Source: an uncultured Verrucomicrobiota bacterium
GTDB taxonomy: Bacteria; Verrucomicrobiota; Verrucomicrobiia; Limisphaerales; UBA9464
Assembly (NCBI GenBank): GCA_903907995.1
Contig: CAIVQH010000013.1
Span: 1-64,000, forward strand
Direction of reading: 5' to 3'
DNA: 64,000 bases
Under the pieces are notes generated by a model, which worked only from the letters and a program-made list of their open reading frames with translations, made no database searches and was not told the DNA's origin. Position 1 is the first letter of the stretch. Each line of letters starts with the position of its first letter. The position numbers and the translations under genes are program-made. Shown here one piece after another: positions 42,934-51,059 of the stretch.

Positions 42934-44159
42934 GCCCTGCCCTCTTGGCTCAGTTCGATAACCTTGCCGTCTGCCTCGCCGAAGCTCAGGCGTGCGGCCA
43001 TGCGTTGCCGGTGCTCGTTCGCCAAGTGGCCGTAAACCTTGCCGATCAGGACGCCCCCGTCCAAGTGGCCGACCCATTTCGCAATCGTCATAAAGTCAAT
43101 GCCGGCCATGACGCATTGGCTAATGAAGGCGTGCCGGGTGTCGTGAAAGCCTAGGCCGGGCAAACCGACTGCGGCACGGGCCAGATTCAACGTCTCGCGG
43201 AAGGTCTGGGCGTGAATGTCCCGCTCGCCCCGTTGCGGCGAAGGAAAGAGCCATTGTGAATCCGGGGCGCGACGCTCGCGCATGGCGGCAAGGTGACTCT
43301 CCAACGGGGGGTTGAAATCAACGTGCCGGGGCGTGCGGTTTTTGGAATCCCCAGCCGCGCCGATGACAACGAGCCGTTGGTTGAAATCCACGTCGGCCCA
43401 ACGGACGCGTAGAGCCTCCTTTTCGCGGGCACCGCTGAAAATCAGGAACCGCACGTAGTCGGCGAACTGCGCGGCGTTTTTAAGCGGGCCGGCGGGTTCG
43501 CTCCCAACCGCAAGACGGCTTTGGCGAAAGCGAGGTTCGCCAGCGGCGGCAATGACGCGCTCAAAGTCTTCCCGGCAAACCAACTCGCGTTGGCGGACGG
43601 GCGAACGTCGCCAAGTAATGTCGTCGGCGGGTGACGTGCCGATATGTTCCAACTCCTTGGCGTAGGCCAAAAGATTGCGGAGGCTAATCAGGTAGAGGTT
43701 ACGGGTCTGCGCAGCTTTGCCGGCCTTGTCGAGTTGCTCCAAGCCGGTGACGACATGCGCCTTGCGAATCTTGTCGAGACGAAGCCCGCCGATGCGTTCA
43801 CGCCACCACGCCAGATGGGTTGTCTCTTTGTTCGCGGTGGCCTTGGCCTTGAGGCTGGCCCGCTCCGAAAGGTAGCGGTCGGCGAATTCGGCGAAGGTAG
43901 GAGCCTCGCCACGGGCCAAGAGGCTGCCGGCCTGCCGAGCGCGGTCTAGTTCCGCCATCGCCAGCTTGGCCTCGGGAACCGTCTTGGCACCCTCTAGGAC
44001 GTGCCAGACGAGCTTTTTCGCGCCGTCGGGTGTCTCGGTAGTCAAACGGGCAACGTAGCGTCCCCCGCGCTGCCATAAGCCGCGCACGGGTTGCTTGCGA
44101 CCGTCCTCAACTTTCTCGTAGCCTCCACTGCGTCGCGGAGCCGTATCCTTACAAAGCAT
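42930..44159 (-). CDS. int: Tyrosine integrase, left of tRNA-Leu
   Basis: An approximately 409-residue phage-type integrase; ATG 44159 (MLCKDTAPRRSGGYEKV) is preferred over one 51 nt upstream whose product begins with an unlikely hydrophobic stretch. It has an N-terminal arm-binding region, a core-binding domain (about 85-190) and the catalytic domain with R in FSGAREKEALRVRW, H-x-x-R in FHDTRHAFISQ, then GH in WVGHLDGG and Tyr in KVYGHL. All catalytic residues are present. It reads away from the tRNA-Leu gene 95 bp away, the likely attachment site. Confidence 0.88.
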   Translation of the reverse strand: MLCKDTAPRRSGGYEKVEDGRKQPVRGLWQRGGRYVARLTTETPDGAKKLVWHVLEGAKTVPEAKLAMAELDRARQAGSLLARGEAPTFAEFADRYLSERASLKAKATANKETTHLAWWRERIGGLRLDKIRKAHVVTGLEQLDKAGKAAQTRNLYLISLRNLLAYAKELEHIGTSPADDITWRRSPVRQRELVCREDFERVIAAAGEPRFRQSRLAVGSEPAGPLKNAAQFADYVRFLIFSGAREKEALRVRWADVDFNQRLVVIGAAGDSKNRTPRHVDFNPPLESHLAAMRERRAPDSQWLFPSPQRGERDIHAQTFRETLNLARAAVGLPGLGFHDTRHAFISQCVMAGIDFMTIAKWVGHLDGGVLIGKVYGHLANEHRQRMAARLSFGEADGKVIELSQEGRA

Positions 44160-44254
44160 TTCAAGGGCTTTCACAGGGCAACTCTGTAGCAAAAAGTGTA
44201 GCAAATACAAGGAGAAGCAGAATGCAGCCGTGTAAGTGGTTGATAGTTAAGGTT

Positions 44255-44340
44255 GCGGATGTGGCGAAATGGCAGACGCAGGGGACTTAAAATCCCCTGG
44301 CCGAAAGGCCGTGCGGGTTCGATCCCCGCCATCCGCACCA
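44255..44340 (+). tRNA. trnL-UAA: tRNA-Leu (UAA)
   Basis: The 86-nt sequence folds as a class II tRNA: acceptor GCGGATG pairs with CATCCGC, the anticodon loop reads ACTTAAAAT with anticodon TAA, a variable arm follows (ggccgaaaggcc), then the T arm GCGGGTTCGATCCCCGC. Discriminator A and an encoded CCA end it. Two tyrosine integrases flank it, one on each side and divergent. Confidence 0.95.
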
Positions 44341-44403
44341 TGTTTTATTGGTGTTTTTTACAAAGTATTGACTCTTTAGGACAGTTTAGGGACAATATCG
44401 CGC

Positions 44404-45717
44404 ATGAAAGCGAAACGGTCCTCCCCTTCCCGCAAGGCCGACGAATTCCCCAAGTCCATTCGCGAAGGCAGCGCGGAGGTTAAAATCTACCTCACGCCGG
44501 TTACAGTCGGGGGCAAAGATTACGCGCAGTTCACGGTCAGCTATTACCTAGGCGGCAAACGGATTCGGCAACGCTTCTCCGATCTGAGCAAAGCCGAGAC
44601 GGAAGCGCAGGCCGCTGTCGTGAAGCTCTCCAATGCCGACCACGAGGCTTTGAAGCTGTCCCCCAGCGACCGGGCCGCCTACGTGCAATGCCTTGACCTT
44701 CTCCGCCCGTGGGGGATGCCGCTCTCAGTCGCCGTGACGGATTACGTGGCCGCTCTCGCCAAGCTCCCGCCCGGCGCATCGCTGGTGGAAGCGGTCGCCG
44801 ATTACGCCAAGCGGCATCCGGCCAACGCTCCGAAGCGGACAGTGACGGAAGCCGTCACGGAACTGATTGAGGACCGGCGTGCGGCGGGTTGCTCCGAAGT
44901 CCATCTGCGGGACATGCAGACGCGCCTTGGCCGGTTCTCGCGCGCTTTCCAAGTCCAGCTTTCGACCGTCTCCGCTTCCTTGGTGCGTGACTACCTGCGC
45001 GCCCTTACGACGCCAGAAGGCAAGCCAGCCAAGAACCGCACCAAGCGGAACGTGCTCCGCCTCATTAGCGCCCTGTTCCACTTCTCCCGGAAGCGCGGGT
45101 TTATCTCTCGCGAATTGGCGGACGAAATCGCCGAGATTGACGCGCCGAAGTCAGAGCACACGGAGATTGGCATTTTCTCCCCGGCAGACATCCGGGCTTT
45201 GCTCTCGACTGCGGCCCCGGAACTCGTGGCCCCGATGGCGATAGGAGCCTTTGCAGGGCTTCGCACGGCGGAAATTGCACGCCTCGATTGGTCGGAAATC
45301 AAACTGGCGGAGCGGGTGGTGATTGTCGGCGCGGCGAAGTCCAAAACCGCTTCGCGGCGGGTTGTACCCATAACGGACAATCTAGCCGCGTGGCTGGCCC
45401 CCTACGCGAGGCAATCGGGGTCGGTGAATCCTTGCACAAGCGACGCGTTGTTATCGAACCGCTTCTCCCGTGTCGCCGACCGCTTGGGGATGGTTTGGGT
45501 GGAGAACGGGTTGCGGCATTCCTTCGTCTCCTACCGGCTCGCGGTAACGCATGACCCAGCGCGGGTTGCCAACGAAGCGGGTCACTCCCCTTCCATGCTC
45601 CACAAGAACTACAAGGCGCTTGTGACGGAGGCGGAGGGCAAGGATTGGTTCGCCATCATGCCATCTGGGGAAGCCGCAGACGTGCTCCCGATGCCGCTCG
45701 CAAGCGAGGCGGCGTGA
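44404..45717 (+). CDS. int: Tyrosine integrase, right of tRNA-Leu
   Basis: A 437-residue integrase starting at ATG 44404, 63 bp after the tRNA. The core-binding domain (about 150-250) precedes the catalytic domain with R in FAGLRTAEIARLDW, H-x-x-R-like GLRHSFVSYRLA, the GH box in AGHSPSMLHKNY with the tyrosine nucleophile. All key residues except the first histidine (ENGLRH instead of H.LRH) are present. It is not closely similar to the left integrase, so two different elements used the same tRNA. No cargo gene remains between it and the broken polymerase gene. Confidence 0.87.
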   Translation: MKAKRSSPSRKADEFPKSIREGSAEVKIYLTPVTVGGKDYAQFTVSYYLGGKRIRQRFSDLSKAETEAQAAVVKLSNADHEALKLSPSDRAAYVQCLDLLRPWGMPLSVAVTDYVAALAKLPPGASLVEAVADYAKRHPANAPKRTVTEAVTELIEDRRAAGCSEVHLRDMQTRLGRFSRAFQVQLSTVSASLVRDYLRALTTPEGKPAKNRTKRNVLRLISALFHFSRKRGFISRELADEIAEIDAPKSEHTEIGIFSPADIRALLSTAAPELVAPMAIGAFAGLRTAEIARLDWSEIKLAERVVIVGAAKSKTASRRVVPITDNLAAWLAPYARQSGSVNPCTSDALLSNRFSRVADRLGMVWVENGLRHSFVSYRLAVTHDPARVANEAGHSPSMLHKNYKALVTEAEGKDWFAIMPSGEAADVLPMPLASEAA

Positions 45718-45961
45718 CAAGCGACGCGCTTCGGTCTGCGAAAGTGTAGCAGAAAGTGTAGCACAGCGGCTTTGCCTCCCCCAACGCAGGCCGCATTACG
45801 TGCCCTGCCCTGCCCTTTCGGGATCGGAATTTGAATGCCCCTGGCTTGTCATTCCATGTCTCCTGGAAGGCAGGCCAATAGAGCCCCGGGGGGCACTTCG
45901 GGGGGGCCGGCGGGTTGCGCCGCCGTTCAGGATGGGTAGGCTTTCTATATCGCAAGGCCGT
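45718..45961. other. Junction between integrase and polymerase fragment
   Basis: No gene is supported here. The sequence includes two copies of a GTGTAGC-type string just past the integrase stop (agtgtagcagaaagtgtagc), reminiscent of the gcaaatac/tgtagcaaa repeats before the left integrase, and otherwise low-information sequence. It is where homology to dnaE2 ends. Confidence 0.4.
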
Positions 45962-47026
45962 TGGCTCAAGGAGGGGCAGCCCAAAGGTGCTCCGCAGGCA
46001 TGATTCCAATGTAGGGTGCGGATAGGTGGTTGGCTCCAAGCCCTGATAGCGCCGGGTGAAGCTGCGTTTCTTGTTCTCGTTGGCTGCGCCGGGACGGATG
46101 ACAGCCACGATCCCGATAACCCCGTCTATCTCCCGGACGTTGGTCATCTGGCAGAGCGAAGTCATGGCCGGGCTTTCAATGTGATGCACGGCCCGCGCGC
46201 CGCCGCCGGCAATCATGTCCCACACTGCCGGATCGTCCCAAGGTTCCAGCGCGCCGAAGTCCACCCCGATGCCCCGTGCCTTCAAGGAAGCCTTGGCATC
46301 GCGCAGTACGGCCAAACCGCCTTGAGCGAGAACATCGGGCTTCACGAGCCCGACTTGCTCCACGGCATCCATGTCCAAGTGGGTCGTCGGATAACCCTTG
46401 GCCGAAATGAAGGTCGGTGTCAGCTCGTGCATGGGCTGGCACGACAGCACGACGCCGCAAGGGTGCATCTTGGGGTTGCGCGGCACTCCGTCCAGACACT
46501 CGGCAAGATCCAAGGCCGTCTTGAAGGGTTCCTCGTTCACCGGCAGTTCCCGGCTCTCTGGCCGGTTGGCGAGGGTTTCGCGGAGCTTGGCCCCGCCGTT
46601 GGGAACGGGTCCGTCCGGCTTCCAACCGCCCCCAAAGCTCCACGGGAAACACTCCGTGAACCGGCGCACCTCGCGCTCCGCCACGCCCAGCACCTTTGCC
46701 ACGTCGGCAAAGGCCGCCCGGGCCTGAAAGGTCGCGAACCCTCCGACCACCGCGCAGTGGTCCCGCCCATGCCGCGCAAAGAGCAGGTCCACCACGTCGT
46801 CCTTCACGTCGTGCGCGAAGTCGATGTCGATGTCGGGCAGCTTGTTCTGGCTCATCCGCTCGCGGTTCAGGAAGCGTTTGAAGTAGAGGTCAAAGCGGAT
46901 GGGGCAAACGTCACTGATGCGGAGGCAGTAGCTGAGTAAACTGCCCTCGGTGTACCCCCGCCACCCATGGCCTCCCCCAATATGCTTTCCATTTAACGGC
47001 GCAGCCTGAATTGTCCAACCTTCCAT
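45962..47026 (-). pseudogene. dnaE2: Truncated error-prone DNA polymerase (dnaE2/imuC-like)
   Basis: About 355 residues match the polymerase core of DnaE2/ImuC-type alpha subunits: LLSYCLRISDVCPIRFDL, the catalytic PDIDIDF (64-70), HPCGVVLSCQPMHELTP, then TYPHPTLESCLRSTFGL. The PHP domain and everything before the GRGSAANS-equivalent (here GWRGYTEGS) are missing, and homology stops at about 45,962, just before the normal Y-E-E-H segment. The frame continues to 45656 with unrelated residues. The fragment lacks most of a functional polymerase. The left break faces the integrase, which points to element activity as the cause. Confidence 0.75.
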
Positions 47027-47028
47027 TT

Positions 47029-47523
47029 ATGAAACTAAAATATTTCCTGCTCATCGTTGTCGCCTTGACCGCACTCTGGGGTTGTGCGACCTCCTACAAA
47101 TCCAAAGGCTTCACGGGTGGCTTCAGCGAGCTACAGTTAGCGCCTGATGTGTTCCGCGTCACCTTCAACGGGAATGCCTACACTTCAGGAGAACGCGCCC
47201 AAGACTTCGCCATGCTCCGCGCAGCTGAATTAGCGCTACAAAATGGATTTGGCTATTTTGCCATTGTTGACGCGCACAACACAGTCCGCACTGAAAGCTT
47301 CACTACGCCGGGACAGGCGACTTCCACAGGCACTCTCAGTGTTTACGGGAATCAAGCTTACTACTCCGGCCAATCAACCTACACTCCGGGACAGACAACC
47401 ACATTTTTCAAACCTAAAACGGGAATGGTGGTTCAATGCTTCAGAACAAAACCCGACGGAATCAACGCGTTTGATGCCGCTTTCCTTCAGCAGTCGGTAA
47501 AGCAGGCATACAACATTAAATGA
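47029..47523 (+). CDS. CC0125/CC1285-like lipoprotein
   Basis: A 164-residue protein starting at ATG 47029. The signal peptide ends in a lipobox, ALWG-C. YKSKGFTGGFSELQLAPDVF, then ERAQDFAMLRAAELALQNGF, match the family known as CC0125/CC1285 lipoproteins. FRVTFNGNAYTS and a C-terminal MVVQCF strand complete the small alpha/beta domain. Outer-membrane anchoring is likely, function unknown. Lower GC than the neighbours. It follows the broken polymerase gene directly, divergent from it. Confidence 0.7.
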   Translation: MKLKYFLLIVVALTALWGCATSYKSKGFTGGFSELQLAPDVFRVTFNGNAYTSGERAQDFAMLRAAELALQNGFGYFAIVDAHNTVRTESFTTPGQATSTGTLSVYGNQAYYSGQSTYTPGQTTTFFKPKTGMVVQCFRTKPDGINAFDAAFLQQSVKQAYNIK

Positions 47524-47541
47524 ACCAAACTCCCGGTTCCC

Positions 47542-48412
47542 GTGAGCGACAAGCAGTTAACCTCACAGCCACCGCTTGTCCCGTCGGGGCTTTTCTGTTC
47601 TCGTCAGCCTGTGTTCAAAACCTCGGTTTCCCTCCGCCTGTTTCAGGGGCTGCTCGGCGCCGCCCTCGTGCTGTTGCTGGGCGGTTGCAACACCGTCAGC
47701 GAGACGGGGCGGCATCAGTTCAACCTGATTTCCCAGGGTGAGGAGATGCAGCTCGGCTTTGGCGAGTTCGACAAGATGAAGAAGGAGGTACCGATCAGCC
47801 ACGATCCCCAGGCCAACGCGGCCGTTCAGCGCGTGGGGCGCCGGGTCGCCGCCGTGGCGAACCTCCCCAACGCCCAGTGGGAATTTGTCGTCTTCGAGAG
47901 CAAGGAGGCCAACGCCTTCTGCCTGCCCGGCGGCAAGGTCGGTGTTTACACCGGCATCTTTCCCATCTGCCGGGACGACGCCGGGCTGGCGACGGTGCTT
48001 GGCCATGAGGTCGCCCCATGCCGTCGCCCGGCATGGCGGTGAGCGCATGACCGTGGCCCTGGGCCTGCAAGCGGGCGGTGCGCTGGGCGGCGCGCTGCTG
48101 AATTCCACCGGCCACACTAATGCCGGCCCGCTGTTCTCCCAGCTTTACGGCCTCGGCGGCCAGACGCTCGTCGCGCTGCCCCACAGCCGCCTGCAGGAGT
48201 CGGAGGCGGATGAGATCGGGCTGACCTACATGGCCCGGGCCGGTTACGACCCGGCGAATGCCGTGGCCTTCTGGGAGCGCTTCCGCGATTACAATGCCAA
48301 GCAGGGGAGCACCACGCCGTGGTACCTGCGCACGCATCCCACCGATGAGCAGCGCATCAATGACCTGAAGCGGCTCCTGCCCAAGGCGCAGACCCAATTT
48401 CACCCGCAGTAG
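47542..48412 (+). pseudogene. M48 metallopeptidase with a frameshift in the active site
   Basis: The first 157 codons encode a lipoprotein signal (GAALVLLLGGC) and the N-terminal half of an M48 (Oma1/LoiP-like) peptidase (HDPQANAAVQRVGRRVAA, EANAFCLPGGKVGVYTGI). The frame breaks inside the zinc motif: VLGHEVA in one frame continues as HAVARHGGER in the next. Four C at 48014-48017 where three would restore HEVAH is the exact cause. The second half is intact to TAG (LQESEADEIGLTYMARAGYD with the third zinc ligand, E). Either a recent mutation or a base-calling error in a C run. Intact, it would be a periplasmic quality-control protease. Confidence 0.8.
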
Positions 48413-48438
48413 TTCCTTCCTCCTTCCCATTTCTTCCC

Positions 48439-49005
48439 ATGAAAATGATCTCATCCCGAGTGGCGGTCAGCCTCCTCAGCGTCGGAATGCTCGCCGTTGG
48501 CTGCACGTTCTCCCACGAAAACACCAGCACCGGCCTGCCCTACTGGCCGCCCAGCATCCCGAACTACAACAGCCAGTCGGTCCTGACCTGGGGCCAGCCC
48601 GCCGCGATCGGTTACACCGTCAATCCCACCGTGCCGCAGGCCGCGGCCTGGCGTGATGCCGCCTCCCGCTGGGTCGGCACCCCCTACCGCGAGGGCGGGC
48701 ATGACCGGCGGGGCATTGACTGCTCCGGCTTCAGCGACGCGCTCTATCGCGAGGTCGCCGGACGCGGTCTGCCGCGCTCCGCCCGCGAACAGGCGCTTGC
48801 CGGCCGTCCCGTCGGGGTCAACGAAGTCCAGCCCGGCGACCTGCTCTTTTTTCAGACCACGGGTGAACCGATCTCCCACGTGGCCGTAAGTGTCGGCGGC
48901 AATGACTTCGCCCACGCCAGCACCTCCAAGGGCGTGATGTTCTCCTCGCTCACCGATCCCTATTGGGCCCAGAACTTCATTGGCGCCCGCCGCATGACGC
49001 CCTGA
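48439..49005 (+). CDS. NlpC/P60 lipoprotein
   Basis: A 188-residue lipoprotein (lipobox LAVG-C) with a C-terminal NlpC/P60 peptidase domain (about 70-185). The catalytic cysteine is in DRRGIDCSGFSDALY, the histidine in EPISHVAVSVG, and the third polar residue in DFAHAST. VQPGDLLFFQTTG is the usual strand between them. It should cut D-glutamyl-meso-diaminopimelate bonds in peptidoglycan from the periplasmic side of the outer membrane. It starts 26 nt after the M48 gene, so the two may be co-transcribed. Confidence 0.87.
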   Translation: MKMISSRVAVSLLSVGMLAVGCTFSHENTSTGLPYWPPSIPNYNSQSVLTWGQPAAIGYTVNPTVPQAAAWRDAASRWVGTPYREGGHDRRGIDCSGFSDALYREVAGRGLPRSAREQALAGRPVGVNEVQPGDLLFFQTTGEPISHVAVSVGGNDFAHASTSKGVMFSSLTDPYWAQNFIGARRMTP

Positions 49006-49047
49006 GCCGCCGGCCCGCTGGCGTCACGCCTCTGTTTCCGCAGTGGC

Positions 49048-49776
49048 GTGAACCTGCCAATGGGCCAAACCTCCATCGTCCAAAGCGGCTTCCCTGCTGT
49101 GCCTGCCCCTGCTCCCAGACGGTTCCTGTTCCACACGATTGTGGCCGTGCTGGGCACGCTGAGCATGGGCTTCCAACTGCTCGCGTCGCGTCTGCTCGCG
49201 CCCCATTTCGGCACCTCCATTATCGTCTGGGCCTGGCTCATCTCGACGTTCCTGGCGGCCTTCAGCCTGGGCTCCATGCTGGGCGGCTGGATCTGCAATG
49301 CCGCTCCCCACGTCCGGCAGCGCCTTCAGGTGGTGACCGCCGTCGCTGGCGTCGCCTCGCTGGCAGTAACGGCCCTGTTCGGACGCGTGCTGCTGGATCG
49401 CATCGAGGTGGCGTTCCTGCCCGTGGAAGCCGGCGATCTCCAGGAAGTCGGCGGCATGAGCCGGGCGCTGTTCGTGTCGTGTCTCTGCCTTTTTTTCGTG
49501 CCCGTCACGGCGCTGTCGTCCTTCAGCCCGCAATGCGTGCAATATCTGGCGGCGCATGGCACCGCTCCCGGAGCGGCCTCGGGCGTGGTCTATGGGATCA
49601 GCACGCTGGGCAACATCGCCGGCGTCATGCTCACGGCATTTGTGCTGATTCCCAATGAGCACCTGGGCCTGGCGCGGCTCCTGTTGCTCTGGCTGGTGGT
49701 GGCCGGCGTGAGCCTCACCGGACTGATCCTGCTGCTGCGTACTCCGTCTGCCAAAACAGTTTCAGAAATAAGGTAG
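49048..49776 (+). CDS. Membrane half of a split spermidine-synthase-like protein
   Basis: A 242-residue protein with about six membrane helices (FLFHTIVAVLGTLSMGFQLL, IIVWAWLISTFLAAFSLGSM, ARLLLLWLVVAGVSLTGL and others) that matches the N-terminal membrane domain of fused MFS/spermidine synthase proteins. GTAPGAASGVVYGISTLGNI is the most conserved stretch. The methyltransferase half follows as a separate gene 2 nt later. This layout, a membrane scaffold with an adjoining soluble synthase domain, is common in PVC and other bacteria. Substrate unknown. Confidence 0.75.
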   Translation: MNLPMGQTSIVQSGFPAVPAPAPRRFLFHTIVAVLGTLSMGFQLLASRLLAPHFGTSIIVWAWLISTFLAAFSLGSMLGGWICNAAPHVRQRLQVVTAVAGVASLAVTALFGRVLLDRIEVAFLPVEAGDLQEVGGMSRALFVSCLCLFFVPVTALSSFSPQCVQYLAAHGTAPGAASGVVYGISTLGNIAGVMLTAFVLIPNEHLGLARLLLLWLVVAGVSLTGLILLLRTPSAKTVSEIR

Positions 49777-49778
49777 CT

Positions 49779-50990
49779 ATGAAAAAGGGCCATTGGGGTA
49801 GCCACTTCGCAAGTCGGGAGCTCGGAGACTCGCAAGCTCCCTTCCCCCTCACCCTAACCCTTTCCCTTGGGGCGAGGGGAAAGCCGGGTGGCCTCACGCG
49901 CGGTCGGAAGGTGCGTCCCGCAAATCCAGCGGCGGATTTCGCGGTGGAGCGGACGATGATTCTCCCTCTCCCCAAGGGAGAGGGCCGGGGTGAAAGGGAA
50001 GGGCGTGCACGGACTGCAAGATCGCTGAAAACGCGCCAAACCGTTGTCGCGAAAACCGCCAGTCTCGTTGCCTTGCTCCTTTTTGTCGGATCGTGCCTGG
50101 CCGGCGACACGGCCCCGCCCGCATCCGCGCCCAGGAAGGGGAGCTACACCGAGACGTACGACACGCTTTACAACAGCCTCACCGTCCAGCGCGAGGGCAG
50201 CCTTGTGGAGCTGCGCGCCCGCTCGCGCCGGGGCGAGTTTCTGGAGTCCGCCGTGGATCTCGACGATCCGCTCCGGCTCATCGTGCCCTACTCACGCTCG
50301 GTGTTTGCCGCGGAGTTTTTCCTGCCCAACCCGAAGCGTGTGCTCATGATCGGCCTGGGTGGCGCAGGCATTCACCGACTGTTCGTCGCCGCCCATCCCG
50401 ACGCGCTGATCCAGAGCGTGGAGCTGGACGCAAAGGTCTTCGAACTGTGCCAAACCCGGCTCGGTTTCCAGCCCACCACCAACACACCGGTCGCCGTGAT
50501 GGATGGCCGCATGTTCATCAAGCGCAACCGGGAGCATTGGGACTGGCTCATTCTCGACGCCTTCCGGGGCGGCTACGTGTCGCCGCACCTGAAAACTGCG
50601 GAGTTTTACCGTGAATGCGCCGCCCGGCTCAGCGAGCGCGGTGTGTTTGTCAGCAACCTGCATGAGACGACCGCCCTGTATTATTCCGATCTGAAGACCA
50701 TCACCTCAGTGTTCCCCCAGGTGGTGCTCTTCCATGTGCCGGGCACCGGCAACGTCGTCGCCTTCGCCGTGAACTACCGGACGCCCATGATCACCGATGA
50801 CAGCACCTGGTCGGCTGATGCGGAAGTGGCCAGACCCTTCGCCAGCCGGCTGAATTTCTCGCTGATCCGCAACGGCATCCGCCCGCTCCCCACCAAGGAA
50901 ATCGCGGCCGCGAAAGTGCTCACGGACGACTTCGCCCCCGTCGAATTCCTCAACTCCGTGCGGACCAACAACGCGGCGAGGGACAGGTGA
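49779..50990 (+). CDS. Spermidine-synthase-like protein with repeat-derived N-terminus
   Basis: A 403-residue protein. The synthase domain (about 175-365) has VLMIGLGGAGIHRLF, SVELDAKVFELCQ and DWLILDAFRGGYVSPHL, as in SpeE-like aminopropyltransferases. A signal-like helix (ASLVALLLFVGSCLAG) lies at about 93-110. Residues 20-78 are repeat-coded (PFPLTLTLSLGARGK and ILPLPKGEGRGERE) by an inserted element. The start at 49779, with AAGG 5 nt upstream, lies left of the repeat; between the repeat and the helix no ATG, GTG or TTG exists in frame, so the product must include repeat-coded residues. Effect on export unknown. Confidence 0.7.
   Translation: MKKGHWGSHFASRELGDSQAPFPLTLTLSLGARGKPGGLTRGRKVRPANPAADFAVERTMILPLPKGEGRGEREGRARTARSLKTRQTVVAKTASLVALLLFVGSCLAGDTAPPASAPRKGSYTETYDTLYNSLTVQREGSLVELRARSRRGEFLESAVDLDDPLRLIVPYSRSVFAAEFFLPNPKRVLMIGLGGAGIHRLFVAAHPDALIQSVELDAKVFELCQTRLGFQPTTNTPVAVMDGRMFIKRNREHWDWLILDAFRGGYVSPHLKTAEFYRECAARLSERGVFVSNLHETTALYYSDLKTITSVFPQVVLFHVPGTGNVVAFAVNYRTPMITDDSTWSADAEVARPFASRLNFSLIRNGIRPLPTKEIAAAKVLTDDFAPVEFLNSVRTNNAARDR
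49843..50001. repeat. Approximately 160-bp element with imperfect inverted ends
   Basis: The left end ccctcaccctaacccttt and the right end (read on the opposite strand) ccctttcaccccggccct are imperfect inverted repeats, each followed by a CCCTTGGGG-type palindrome. Elements of this kind, coding LTLTLS and LPLPKGEGRGE peptides, occur in many bacterial genomes. Here it sits in frame in a gene. No transposase is encoded, so it would be a non-autonomous element. Confidence 0.7.
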
Positions 50991-51059
50991 TATATTGGGC
51001 GGGCGGTTCCAAGATTGACAGTTGTATACGCCCGGTTGGACCATTGACCCAATCATATC

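Noticed and set aside
46011-46026. ATCCGCACC match between the polymerase fragment and the tRNA-Leu 3' end, as a possible att site
   Set aside because: Only about 9 bp match, and they fall in the conserved TYPHP codons of the polymerase, so chance is likely.
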